This document shows positions 1 to 12,122 of a stretch of DNA of 64,000 bases, piece by piece. Both the position numbers and the translations under genes were made by a program. Every line of letters begins with the position of its first letter. Position 1 is the stretch's first letter. Source of the DNA: Erythrocercus mccallii (Eukaryota; Chordata; Aves; Passeriformes; Dicruridae); the NCBI GenBank assembly GCA_013397435.1, contig VZRG01001354.1:124001-188000 (forward strand), written 5' to 3'. The notes under the pieces were generated by a model. The model was not told the origin of the DNA, ran no database searches, and was given only the letters and a program-made list of their open reading frames with translations.

Positions 1-3000
1 ACCCCAAAGGACTCCAGGCAATAACCACATTCCCTCCCAGCCCATGCTCTATTGCTTCTACACAGGTCACACCTTCTATCTCTCCCCTGACATTGGTGTT
101 CTCTATTCTGCTCCAACCTGAGCATGTCTTTCTCAAGTGACAAGAATTATATTGTAAATTTCAGATGAACATCACACAGGAGACTTAAAAAGCTTTCCTA
201 ATGACATCCACATTATTGTCTTTACTGAGAAAAAATGATGAAGTAATAATTTAGCTTGACAGCTACAGCTGGATTCTCTCTGATACCCACCCCACTCTTA
301 TTTCACAGAAGATCACTTCTTTCTTTTTTTAAAGTTTAAAAACCTAAGAACCTTTTCCTATTTGCTTTAACATCCTCTAAAAATGTATCTCAGCTTGAAT
401 TTTGGTATTGCTTGCTCCAGTCCTATAGTGTTAGACAAAATATAGATTTCTCTGCTGGCTGACTCTTTTCTCCTGTTCTTTTTTCTGGCTGGCTACTTAT
501 TTTTATTATCTTCCTCAAAGGGTTTTTTTCCATATCACAAGGCCTGATGTCCCTTCCCACATTAAAAATAAATTCTGACTCCTGGGTTAAGTAAGGAACT
601 TGAGCACCACTAAAGAGCACACAACACCACAATCATATGTACTCAGGTTTGTCAGCATATTGCTCTTAAACACAGTTTATTTCTTGAAGTTATTTACGTG
701 TCTCGTTTTATATTCTCAGAGTACTTATAAAGGCATTATAATGTGAAATGCATTCACAGGAATGATGTACTAAAATTAAAACATTAAGATGATTGCTTTC
801 TAAATCACGGCTTGTTTGTGAAAAAAAACTGCTGTGTTACAACACACTCCAGATATTTTATCTGCTAGAAATAATAATTTTTATGTGCACAGTAAAGCTC
901 CCTCAGGAGGGCAGCGACTTAGGAAAATGCCTATTGCATGTGCCAGAACATTTGCTTTCCAGTCCAATGCAGTCTGCATTCTATGGATAGGATTTTTACC
1001 CAAGGACATGAAAGTTTGAAAAGTAAAATGGGGAGTGGCAAACACAAAAGAGAGTGTAACTGGAAGTGTGTTGATTTCAAACCTGCACAGAGCGTATTTT
1101 GCTGTTGGAAACCCGTATTTCCCTACAACTTAAAACTGAAAGATGCTTCATTTTCTACCAGGAACAAAGGAAAAATGAACTGCAATTTCAGCTTTGCTCC
1201 TTGATGTTGTGTTAACCTACTTTATTACCCAGTTTAGTGTCACCAGACATCTTCAGATCAAATTCTCTTTTACCTTCCACAGAAAATGTGCTCCCCCCTT
1301 TTATCTCTCTGCATTGATCTGTGCTCCAGATATTCAGGACACATTCCCAAAGACTGAGGGCACTCACAGTCCTCCAGCCAACTACCTACACCTCTCTAGA
1401 CATCCCTGATGCAGGGGAAAGGTCTGACAGACTTGGCTCACACATGGGTAGAAGGCTCCTGCCTTTGGATCAGGCACTTGCTGTCTCACAGACACATTTC
1501 TGGGCAGGCTCAGGATGTTCAGCTGTGTGGCCATGGAGCCACTCCTGGAAACACAGCACAGAAACAGCCTCCTCCCTGTCCTTGGTGAGTAAAGATAGGT
1601 GTGGAGAGCTGGCTGTCCACACAGAGACTTATATACATTAAAATCCAACCTATCTACTGCAGTTTAATTTGTCTGGATTTCACTGAAACTGGTATGCTTA
1701 CATGTCCCTTCCCTTTTGGCACCAAGAAGAATAATCCTGAGTTTGCTCTCAGGCAAACAGATTGAAATTTCTCCCCCAAAACAGAAATAAAAAGAACCAG
1801 CACAATAGCCCTGTTCCATTTACATATGCTTAGAATTGTCAGCTGCATATTGGGATTCATGACACAACTAAGTCTAACAAAGTTTATATCTTTTTTAAAT
1901 GTTCTCTTTTTTTTTAATTGTATTTTCACACTGTATGAATACAACTCAAAGATCTCCTTTGCATACAGTCAAAACTATTGTGATGGAAATCAGGTATAAG
2001 TAATTTTAATTTATGAAAAGTAAGAAGCAATTCTAGTGTGGGTTTGGTCTTTTTTTAAATAACTTGGAAACTAGATGACTGTAATAGATAGATAAATTAC
2101 TGCAAATATTTTCACCTAAAATCTTTTTTTCTTCTGTCATTTCAAGCAATACATCTCATTGTCTTTCAATCCATGAATAAAAATGAACAGCTGAATTGCT
2201 TTAACACAGCAATGATTTAAAACACTGAACTCATACTTTGTCTTACTCAAATATATGAAAGCCATTACAAAGTAGGTACAATTAATTTAAAAATTATTTA
2301 TTTCCATCCACTATTTATTTCCATTGCCATCCTCCAAGAAGAGAAGGAATTCTGAAGAGCTCATCTTTTCCTTACTTGAGTGTAAATCCAGAAAACATTC
2401 AGACCTGACTCCATAGCAGTTAATATTGGGATAGGGTCTTGTTTTGTGAAGGTGAAGCATGTCCTTGGGTATGATCTCACTGTTCCTGTGTTCTGCACTC
2501 ATTGCACACCTCTGCCTTCTCCTCTCGCACCCCACCTTGGAGCTGCTTTGGAGGCTGCAGCCACAGGAGTCTGAAGCACAGCACTGCCTCGTGCTTTGCA
2601 TTTAAATTGTCCAGCAGACTGGCAAACCTCCATCAAGTGTATCTGGATGAAATTGCAGGTAAAGTCATTATTTTCTGGGCTTAAAATGGCCAGGGAATTT
2701 TTTTCCTCTACAAAAGATTGCATGCTAAGGATGAAACCATCAGAGGTAATCCAACATTCCTGGAGAAATTTGCGCCAGTGAAACTAAACCAGAAATACAC
2801 CAAAGGTTTGGACTTAATTATGGGTAAAATCCTCTTCCCATTCTCAGTCAGAAGTCAAACTACCATAGATTTCACTGCCCTAGAGCACTGGTTTTGCTGA
2901 AGTTGATGTTTACCTGAGTCATCTTGTTTATGGCTCAGTATCAGGAAGGTATCTATGTATTATAACCTGGGTTCATCATCTTCCTGAAAAATCGTAACCT

Positions 3001-3802
3001 AGGCTTACGTACTCAAAGTATAAAATACAAAACATGTTTACAATATAACACAGTCTTAGACATCATTAGGATGAAGATTAAATATCACTATTTGTTTCTT
3101 ATTGTATTACTTTCTTTAGTTTAAGATTGTGACTATTCATGCTATTTTATCAAGCACATTTATGCCAAAAAAAAGCCAAAAGGAAAAAAATATACGCAAT
3201 GCACACTTTAAAGAGGTGCTTTTTATATCATAAATATGGCTGCATGTCTTATATGGTGCCAGAATATTTTAAAAATAAGTAACTGTAAACATTAAAGGAT
3301 CCAGTATTGAAATATGCTATGTATCTATAACTTCTCTCCAAATCACAACAGAAATCCAGTTGATTTAAATGCAGTTAAATTTAATGTCAACTGTTTCCTT
3401 TCTGCCTTTTGTTAGTTTTTATATATTTAACTCATATCTCTTTGGCTGCACATTGTTTGCAGGGCAGACAACAAAAATGATTAAGTGTGGCTGCACAACT
3501 CTTCAGATGACTTAGCAAACAAAACAGCTTATCACGAATTAAGTACAGAGGTGTTACAATCACACTCAGGTCTTAGATCATAAGATATTGCTATAGTTAT
3601 ATTTTAAAGCAAGTTTAATTTCAAGTATTTGGCTGATAATTCATCTACAGATGAGTGCACTAAGCTCACATATTACTCGTCAGCTGTTTTCAGGATGAGA
3701 GCTGAAAGCATCAGCATGATTCCTATGAATCACCATGGCTACGGTAAGAAGAAGGTGACAATGTGTGTGGTCAGGTAAAACCACAGGAGTTCCCAAACAT
3801 AC
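1..3802 (-). other. ARHGAP8 intron 2 (partial)
   Basis: AT-rich intronic sequence following the 3803 donor. I searched the minus-strand frames for the next BCH-domain exon and did not find one. No clear repeat family was recognised. Confidence 0.7.
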
Positions 3803-3940
3803 CTGCCAACTGGATGATGCCATGCCTCGCAACATCGTAGTATGGGTGATTGATATTTAGCTCAGGATCCTCAGGTGCTGGAGGCAGAAATGTTTCTTCC
3901 TGTCCCGAGTGTGTATCCTCCATTTCATCTTTCTGCAGTT
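3803..3940 (-). CDS. ARHGAP8: ARHGAP8 second coding exon (start of BCH domain)
   Basis: A 138-nt exon on the minus strand. The acceptor is ttgctcctttag before 3940 and the donor is TTGGCAG|gtatgtttg after 3803. It enters in phase 1 (completing Glu) and leaves in phase 1. It encodes LQKDEMEDTHSGQEE, then TFLPPAPEDPELNIN, then HPYYDVARHGIIQLA. The last segment is the characteristic opening of the BCH/CRAL-TRIO domain of ARHGAP8 and its relative ARHGAP1. The histidine-proline start and the RHGI form favour ARHGAP8. Its position just downstream of PRR5 in the same orientation matches the mammalian PRR5-ARHGAP8 arrangement. The following BCH and RhoGAP exons are not seen between 1 and 3802. Confidence 0.9.
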
Positions 3941-6900
3941 CTAAAGGAGCAAGCAAGAACACAGAAGTGCTCATGAACAGAGAAAAACTTCTGCCTCTGA
4001 TACATTATTGAATGGTTGAATTTTTGCTCAGTTTGACAAAACCACAGGCCTTTATCACTATTCATTGCAGTTACAAAGCAGTTTCTTGTTCTTTACGCTT
4101 TCTCTTGCGTGGGAAAGAAACTCTTCAATACCTGATTTCTACCTTCACACGCTCCTTAAGATTAGTGTCTCCTGTGATGCTCACAAAAATCTCTGTGGCT
4201 GGACAGCCGGCATGCTGAGACCTTGCTATTCATGACTGCTGCTGTTGTCTCATCATTTTTTACACTCCCTTAATCTGCGTGGATCCAGCTACAATTTCCT
4301 GCCTTTTATTTCAAGGTTGCCCAAGGAGAGAAGCCCAAGCTTCAGCCTGCTGCCATACACTGACAGCTACTCCACATTAACAGCTGGTGAGAACACTCTC
4401 CAGAGCAGACTGACAGCTTTGCATAAAGGCAGCAAATTGCAAACAAGTCTCAACCTCACCTCCCCCAAAATCCACTGTCCCCCTGAAATGCTTTAACCCT
4501 CCAAACCTGGAACAGGCAAGGCAGCCAAATGTCCACCCAGTGTATACTCCAGCTAGAGGCCAAGCAAGGGTGTGAATTTCTGCTCAAAAGCCCAGTAAAA
4601 TCCCAATAAAATGGGCAGCCTTCTCCCGACTTCAGGAGATGCTGATACTAGATACTAGACACTAGAATTAATATCTACTCCATACTGAAAAGAGCAACAC
4701 AGTGTTAATCAATCTTGTTCCAGGACTTTTTGGGTTTGTTCGGTTGGGTTTTTTTCACAGCCAAGTTTTTTCCAGACTGTTGTAAGGTTCAAAAAAAGCT
4801 CATACTAAGTACATATCCAAAAGAACAGAATCTGGGATAAGTAATAATAACTAACACACAAGTGTCTTGGTGGCTTAGGTAATGAGAAAAACTAATGTTT
4901 TATGGTGCACCACCTGCTATATGTCATCCACCTCTTTTTATCCCGCAGGTTTTAACATTTTTATCTGTCAATTTGCCTCTTGGAAGAGGCAGCTGGACAT
5001 GGTGCTGGGCCATTTTGTCTTAAGTGTGCCCTTACTAAGAAAGGTTGGACCACATTATCCTTAACATCCCTTTCCAATCTGGTATTCCATTATTCTATGA
5101 TCTATAACATTGTTAGTGTCACGTTTAAAAGTACTAGAATATTTTGTTTCTCATCATCTGCATATTTCATATTCCTTGACCAGCATGCAAGGCACACTAG
5201 GGCAGAGAAAATAAATAATGATTTCAGCCAGATTTATGTGCCAGCAGCTAGTAAGTATTAGAGAAAAACTCGTATTAAATATTTTGGAATGCTTTCCACT
5301 CACAATTTCTCAGTATCTTTCTATACTGCAAACATCCATATGAAGGCTTTATTGTCTCATTTTGAACATGATTCGTACCAAAAATGCATTTCACAAGGAT
5401 GAAAAATGCCATTAGTGGCTGGACTTCTCCAAAACACAAAGGAGTCAGCAACATGTGTACTTCTTTTAAATTTCCTTATGTCTGAATTACATAAAAGCCT
5501 TCTCAGAAAATAAATCAACAGTTCTACAGGAAAAAACATAAATCTGCCTTTAGAGAGACACCATTAGAGTCTTCTTCATATACACAAAAATGTTTAAATT
5601 CTTATTATCTACAAATTTTCTATTTTTCTACCTTTTAAAAGCTTATCATACATAAAAAGCCACACTAACCTTATCTGGGAAAGTGTTTTTTCACTTTACT
5701 GATTTTTTTCCCAAGAGCTGGGATGAATAATAATACAAACATAATGCAGTAGATAAATTCCACAATTTTTTCTTCATAAAAATATTTAAGTCTTGTTAAA
5801 GCTCAGAACAAGTAAAGCATTATTTTGTTTATTAGGATTTTTGGTTTTGTTTTTGGTTTTTTTTCCTTCAAGTGTGGGCACTCTAACCACCTAAGGCAAG
5901 AAAGTTTCAAAGAGAGAAGATAAAAATAAGTACTAGCTGCTCATCTGTGGGGACGTGAAGTGGGAGCTGTGTTATTAAAAATGGAGTGTATGTTCAAAAA
6001 TACCAAAGAAACAACCAATCTAACATTGAGGCATTCCAAAGACCCAGAGAAGCAAAGTAAATATGCACACCTATTTGTACTGCATTTATCCACATGGTCT
6101 ACAGAAATCCCAATATTAACCATACCTGCTGAAAAGCTAGAGAGCCCTAACTTAGTGAGATAATTCTTTATATATTATTTTTCTTTTTTTTTCCTGTTTA
6201 AACAAGGGGAGTGGAGCTCAAAAGATTTTTCATAATTGACATCAATAAGAAAGAAGATTCAATGTTTCAAACTGAGGGAGACCTCAGCTTTATTTTTCTG
6301 CAAATGACAGAGGAGTTCATTGCTCCACAGGCTGTAGCAGAGGATGCTCTGCTACTTCTCACACCCTTAGTGCTGTTTAAGGCAGCCTAGGAGACAAGGA
6401 GCCTGAGCCAGAGCTTGGCAAGTTTCAGGATGAAAATTGCTCTCCATGCATTTTGTATCAGTCCCTCCTAGAAGTGCAAATGTTGGCTAGCTGCTCCTGG
6501 AAGTCATGAAGTGGTAAAATCAGAGCAAAGGGAAGGGATGGAGAGAGGGAGGCTGAGATTGAGGCAGGCTGGGCAAGAGCTGGAAGATCCCTGCTCTGGG
6601 CTTCAGCCTGGCATCTTCAAAAACTCAAGGGAAAAAAAAAAGTAATGCTGATCTTTCCAAATGTTGATGCCTTGGTTGACGTTGCTCCAGACAATTTAAC
6701 ATCTTGGAAAGCAACAAGCAGTGCTCTGTACTCATCCCATCCTTGTCTGCTCCGAGTAAGGGCTCCCATTTGTGCCACAACGCGTGATGATGGTGATGTT
6801 CCAATAGCCTAAACTTGCACTAGGAACATCGAGCAGCAATTCACAAAAGCTGCATGTATTAAACTAACCTTCAACCCTAATGGCTTTAACAGGGTACACA

Positions 6901-7028
6901 TCAGTACAGAAGCTGTAACTAATACTGGATTGCTCCAAGAAATATTACAGAATGTAATACTGTAGTACTTTATTAAATCGCTTGTAACTCTACACAGATG
7001 CAATTTGAAATACTATGAAAAAAATTAC
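3941..7028 (-). other. ARHGAP8 intron between the two coding exons
   Basis: About 3.1 kb between the matched donor at 7029 and acceptor at 3940. It contains one CR1 3' tail (about 4981-5106) and otherwise unremarkable AT-rich sequence. Confidence 0.75.
4981..5106 (+). mobile_element. CR1 LINE 3' end fragment
   Basis: Sequence of the type gaaaggttggaccacatta ... ccctttccaatctggtattcc ... attctatgatct matches the conserved 3' tail of avian CR1 retrotransposons, including the ATTCTATGA terminal motif. It is a 5'-truncated, diverged copy in sense orientation. Confidence 0.65.
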
Positions 7029-7065
7029 CTATTTCAGCTAATTTCTCATAGTCAACCTCAGACAT
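7029..7065 (-). CDS. ARHGAP8: ARHGAP8 first coding exon (start codon)
   Basis: Coding part of an exon spanning 7139-7029 on the minus strand. The ATG is at 7065-7063 with an A at position -3. It encodes MSEVDYEKLAEI plus one base, then a donor ATAG|gtaattt. That single G joins the AA that begins the 3940-3803 exon to make Glu, giving ...LAEIELQKDEMED. ARHGAP8 (BPGAP1) is a cytoplasmic Rho GTPase-activating protein with a BCH/CRAL-TRIO domain, a proline-rich stretch and a RhoGAP domain. Only its N-terminus is in this window. This ATG is preferred because the exon has a strong acceptor and an exactly compatible donor. The lead sequence itself is not one I can match residue by residue to a known protein. 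Confidence 0.82.
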
Positions 7066-7139
7066 GTTTCCCCTTAGGGACAAGTCTAAGGGGACTTGCA
7101 AACAGATTCTTGAAGGATGAAATGATCCTTGGGTCAGCC
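7066..7139 (-). other. ARHGAP8: 5' UTR part of the ARHGAP8 start-codon exon
   Basis: The exon begins at 7139, after a long pyrimidine tract and attttttgcag-like acceptor (ctttgtttatttttgcag). The 74 bases before the ATG contain no stop codon in the ATG frame, so the whole 111-nt exon is open. It is phase 1 at both ends if read as coding. It could therefore act as 5' UTR or as coding sequence in a longer or readthrough transcript. Confidence 0.65.
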
Positions 7140-7326
7140 CTGCAAAAATAAACAAAGGAAGCTATCATCACAACGTGGCACATTTTATGCACTACACAAA
7201 TAGCAAAAGAAAACAAAAAATGCACCTCAGAAATACTAGAAATGCCCAGTTGTTGTAGAGGAAAAACCTCACTGACATTTGGCTACCATTTTCTTACTAC
7301 ATGAGTGTTATAAAACTATTTTAAAA

Positions 7327-7396
7327 CCGCAATCTAAAAAAAATAAATATAATATAAGTAAATAAAATAAATTAAAAAATAAATAAAAATAATGAA
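7327..7396. repeat. A/T simple repeat, ATAA-type
   Basis: Low-complexity run of imperfect ATAA/TAAA units (for example aataaataaaaataatgaag). Confidence 0.8.
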
Positions 7397-10300
7397 GAGT
7401 TGAAATAAACTCCCCCCTTTTCATTTTGGGGGAGTTGTTCCTCAAAGTACTTATGTATTACACACCTTTAATGGCAAATATCACAATTTTGGACTAATTA
7501 ACTCTTGAAAACAACTTAAAATTTATTTTTTTCTTAATCTAGATGATGATATCCATACTCTGTACCCTCACACCAGGTCACTGCTCTATAGCAATTCTAA
7601 GTTTTATTACAGGAAACATTCTAAACCCCATATTTCACATGAAAGAGCTTCATGAAAATTTCAAGAGAGCATTAACATATAAAAACCCTTAAAAAACAAC
7701 AACAAAAAAGCTGTTCCTGTGTGTAATCACTGCTTTTTTTGTCAAGGCTCTGGGCTTTGCAAATAGAGTACTAAAGAACACACTCAAAATTATAATCAGG
7801 ACCAAAAAACAACTTTTAGAGGACCTCTTTCCCCAAGCAGTAGCTCCAAAAAGCAAAACGAGTACTTCCAAATGGGGACTTCCCTTACATTAAAAACCCA
7901 GACTCAGGCGTGGAGGTGAGAAAGAAATTGAGCTTTTAGGCCTCTCCTTTGAATTTAGTTTACCCCCTTGGTTTACATCAGTTTGGTAATATCTGAACAT
8001 GTTAAATAAAAACGAAATGGGCAAATTCATGGCCTGGGGGTTGAAAAAAGGCGTACACAAGCATGTTCTCCTCTGCCAAGACATCAGATCTTGTATTGCT
8101 CCTTCAAATCACTCAAACGGGGAAATTATTTTGGACCAAAACAAGTCCAGACAGTTTGCCTGCTTACTGCAGGTTCTACCACTTAGAAAATTTTCATTAT
8201 AACAATCTTACTTGTTTGTTGTTGAAAATAATTAGCTCCATTTACATTAAACTCAATTTAACAGGGGAAAGTCCCATTAAGTTAAAAAAACCCCCCCATT
8301 TTTCCATTTTTCACTGAGTAATGATATTCTTAAAAATAAAGCAATTCTGGGTCAGATTTGTATTACTATTAAAAATGCATAGTGATTGATATTCCAATGA
8401 GTATTTAATTTGTATTATTGATAGATATTGATATCTAGGTATTTCTAACACTAACAGTTGGGAACTAGTGTGATAATGTACTTTTTTAGCAACTGATCTG
8501 CAGAAGGTATTGTAGATGATTTAGTAAGTGAGATGATTTGCTCCTAAGTACTTGGTACATTATCTGCTTATCTGCACCTGTGATGGTCAGGAATAAATGA
8601 TACATAAATATCTACCTGGAATGAGCAAAGTTTAGAAGTGTTTATAAAGCCAAGCTACAAAATAAGGAAATAAGGATAACATAAGGAAATCTGACTTTTT
8701 CTATTTTATCTGAACACTTTCTCATTTTTTTCCTAAATAGAATGTTTACATTTTGCAGGAATTTAAGGACTTTGAGAAGTTTTCAAGGACCTGTGAATTC
8801 GTACTTTCAGAACAAAGCCAATGTTCAATATATTTGAGCTTCATGGACTTCATCCCAACCAAAGTATTTCCAAAAGCTCTTACAAGGAAATGGGGCTTTA
8901 CCTTCCTTCTGAAGTACCTTTTTACCCCAGGCCTTTCCAGTCTATTGAATTTAAACCATAAACCATAAATGAAATCATAAGTCATAACATTTAGGCTGTG
9001 TCTTTGACACTAGAATGCTTGTCAAATGACCTGAGTAATGAAGGTCCCAAAGAATTTTATTGCAGCAGCTTGGAAAAAAACAGAGACCGCTGCTTCTTCC
9101 AGCAGCATCCATCTTTGTTACACATACTCCAGTATTTATGTTTCTACTATGGGAAAGTTTAAGGAAAGTCTTGGGAACGTGCAGGAGGAAAGACAAAACA
9201 GCCACATCACCAAGCACTTGTCAGAGAAGAGTTTCTGCCCTTATCGGCCATTCACTCACCTCCCAGCGTTCTGGGAAGTAAAGGAAAAAACACTGACACA
9301 TGGTCTTTATGGCTCTAGTCCTTCCTCTAGTGTGCACCTTTCCCAAGAGAACAGAAAGCCTTATCAAAGTCAAGATAAACAGCGACACACCTGAGCCATG
9401 ATTTTACACAGGTAACAAGGCCCTTATTTTGTTAGGCTTTACCTATACACTACAAATGTATAGAAAAAGGAAAAAAAGCCATCTCCTTCAGCCCCTGCTT
9501 GAAGGAAAACAAATACATACAGTCCTGCAATACATACCATGGGACAAAACACAATTTCTCCTTCATACTAATTGCTAATGCTATAGTTAGAAGTAGTGGC
9601 TCAGTCTAGAGAGGGCAGATATAAATCTCCCCTGAAACCTGCTGAAAAACATCTGGCTCTTGAACAGCAAAGTTACTGTACAAGGGAGAGCAACCATGAT
9701 CGTGTTAAAACATGTACAAATGTTTAACACAAAAAGTTACCGTGAAGCTTGAAATTATTTACATGGAACCAAAGAACAAGGGAGGTGAGGGAGAAGCCAT
9801 CTGCCGGGTTTTCAGCTTACCGCTCCCTTGGGGCAGCAATTAGAAAGTTTCCACTTAGGAGGCAAACTTAGTGTAGCACCCTCAGGTACTGATTTCCTGT
9901 TGACCACAGCATTATCTGTTCCTGAGAGATAACATAATCTCCTTAGGAGTGTTCCATGCCACGTATCACTGTTTAGAGTAAAGTGATTTAGTGCCTTCCC
10001 CAACCCCATCCCACCAGAAAGGCAATTAAAAAAAAAGAAAAAAGTCTTGAAAATACCCAAACTACAAGCCTTTTATGAATAATAGAAATTTGGAAGTATT
10101 TTACACAATGTTGCAGGCTGTATTCCTCCAGAGGCGAGGTTCTTACTTACTGCCATCCATCCCTAAAGGATTATTACTTCAGCGGAAATGAAGGCAGCGC
10201 ACACAGAACTGCTTGGTAATGAACTCCCATCCACAGCGAGACCAAACAAAGGCGAGCGATTCCTCTAACATTTGTCAAGGCACAGGCGTCTTTAATGCCT

Positions 10301-11469
10301 ATTCTCTTTGTTCACTCAGCTGTCAGAGATGTTCTTCTTCAAATGTAAATAGTGTGGTTTCTCCTCATTTTTTTTCCCCCCGATGTTCTTGCCTTTCACT
10401 GATATTCTTTGTTACTGGCTTGACACAGTTCACCGTGTAACATCAGCCTGCAATTTGCATTTTGATAGGATGAAAATTCTCTGTAAAGCCAGTATCTGCT
10501 AAGGCCTATCAGATACAAAACCAGGTAAAGGGCTTTCAGGAGGTTATTTTATTATTTATAATACTGCAGGAAATCTGCTACAGAATCTATAAACACAGCA
10601 ATACATGAGCTGAGTGCATCATGTACCCGTGAAAAATGTTTTCAAAACATTCTCCTTGCCATCCCCTAGGCTGTCTGCCCTAAATAGTATTTTTCCTCAG
10701 TGTATTTCCTACCCAATGTCTGCCAAACCCCAAGTCGGCATTTCTCCTTATCAGTTGGATTCAGCTATTTGGCATAGTTTCTTTTCTTATTCTTTACTGA
10801 CCTGCCGTTCTTTGCAGGCAATACCTCGGTGAAAATCAGCGAATAGACGCGGACAGCGAGAGCACACCCAGAGCTCGGGTTCTTTGGGCCTCTCTCTGCT
10901 GAAATAATTTGACAACTTGGACAAAAAAAAACAAACCGCAAAGAATTTGAATGCTGGCGCCACACAGGTTGATAAATTAATATTTAAAATTAAAGGATTA
11001 TTACTTCGAAAAGTTCAATGCAAGTTTACTGTCGGGGTTTAGGATTGCTCCCTTTGTTTCTCTCAGGGAATTTTCCCCCATCCGCATTGCTAGGAGACAA
11101 TAACCGGGTACCCAGGAGAGACAGAAGAGTTGCCCCAGCTCAGGGGAGGGATGCAGCTCCTCTCTCCTTTTACCTGGGGGATTCTCTGGGAAGGGCAGGG
11201 GTACCAGGAGCTGGGCAAAAGGGACTGGGGGCAGCTTCCAGCTCTCTCTTGTGCTCCCAGCACTGGGAGAGGGGAGAGGCTGCCATCGCTGCGGGGACAA
11301 TTCGCCACCACCGCGGGGTTCCGTCTCCTGCTGCCTTTGTTTTATCGTCAGAGGAGCTCTGCTCGTACACCCGACCTCACCAAAGAGCCCCTCACCATCC
11401 GCTCGGGTACCTCAGGGAAAAACCCTGGGATGCCCCAGCCCCTTTTACCCTCCAAGGAAGAGAGGAAAT

Positions 11470-11552
11470 CCATCATCTTGGTGCCTCCTCTGCACTCACT
11501 CCAGCAGCTCCATGTCCTTCTTGTGCTGGGACCCCAGAGCTGGAAGACTGAA
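11470..11552 (-). mobile_element. CR1 LINE fragment
   Basis: Contains cactccagcagctccatgtc and cttgtgctgggaccccagag, a segment of the avian CR1 3' region read in antisense. It is probably part of the same or a neighbouring insertion as 11905-12122. Confidence 0.75.
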
Positions 11553-11904
11553 TTCACATCCAATCCAAATACTTTATTCTTTAGGGGTTTTTGAATCTCT
11601 TTTCATAGAATGATCAGAGAAGGATCACCCAGCAAGGTTATTTCCTCAATGGATTGAGACAGCCTTGAAAATCAGAAAGAAGGGAAGACTGTCTCCCTGT
11701 CAAGAGCATCTGTACTCTAGCCTACCAAATTCTACACTGATCAAACAGTGCTGACTTCTCTGAAAGCAATTTTTCTGCTGGCCTCATCCATTGCATTTCA
11801 AGTTGGAAAACGGGTGAGCAGGGTTTACTCAGTGATGCTAGATATTGTCCTACACTTAGAACCCAAGTTCATGCAATCAGGTCTTTTCAGCGTTTATTCC
11901 AGGA

Positions 11905-12122
11905 TCATAGAATCACAGACTGGTGTGGGTTGGAAGGGATCTTAAAGCTCATCTCATCCCACTCCCTGCCTCCCTCCACTAGACCAGGTTGCTCCAAGCC
12001 TCATCCAACCTGGCCTTGGACACTTCCAGGGATAGGGCTTCTCTTTGCAAGAGCCTCACCACTCACACAGAGAAGAATTTCTCACTGATATCTACCCTAA
12101 TTTCCTTCTCATATCCCATCTA
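11905..12122 (-). mobile_element. CR1 LINE 3' end fragment
   Basis: Starts tcatagaatcacagactggt and continues with gggttggaagggatcttaaa, then ctagaccaggttgctccaag and tggacacttccaggg. This is the reverse complement of a CR1 3' end, so the element lies on the minus strand. Confidence 0.9.

Noticed and set aside
9806..9830. Minus-strand donor-like GAGCG|gtaagc as an extra ARHGAP8 5' exon
   Set aside because: A lone donor-like word with no convincing acceptor or promoter nearby; such words are common by chance.
11018..11551. 177-residue open frame on the plus strand
   Set aside because: Runs into a CR1 fragment, overlaps equally long frames on the other strand and resembles no known protein.
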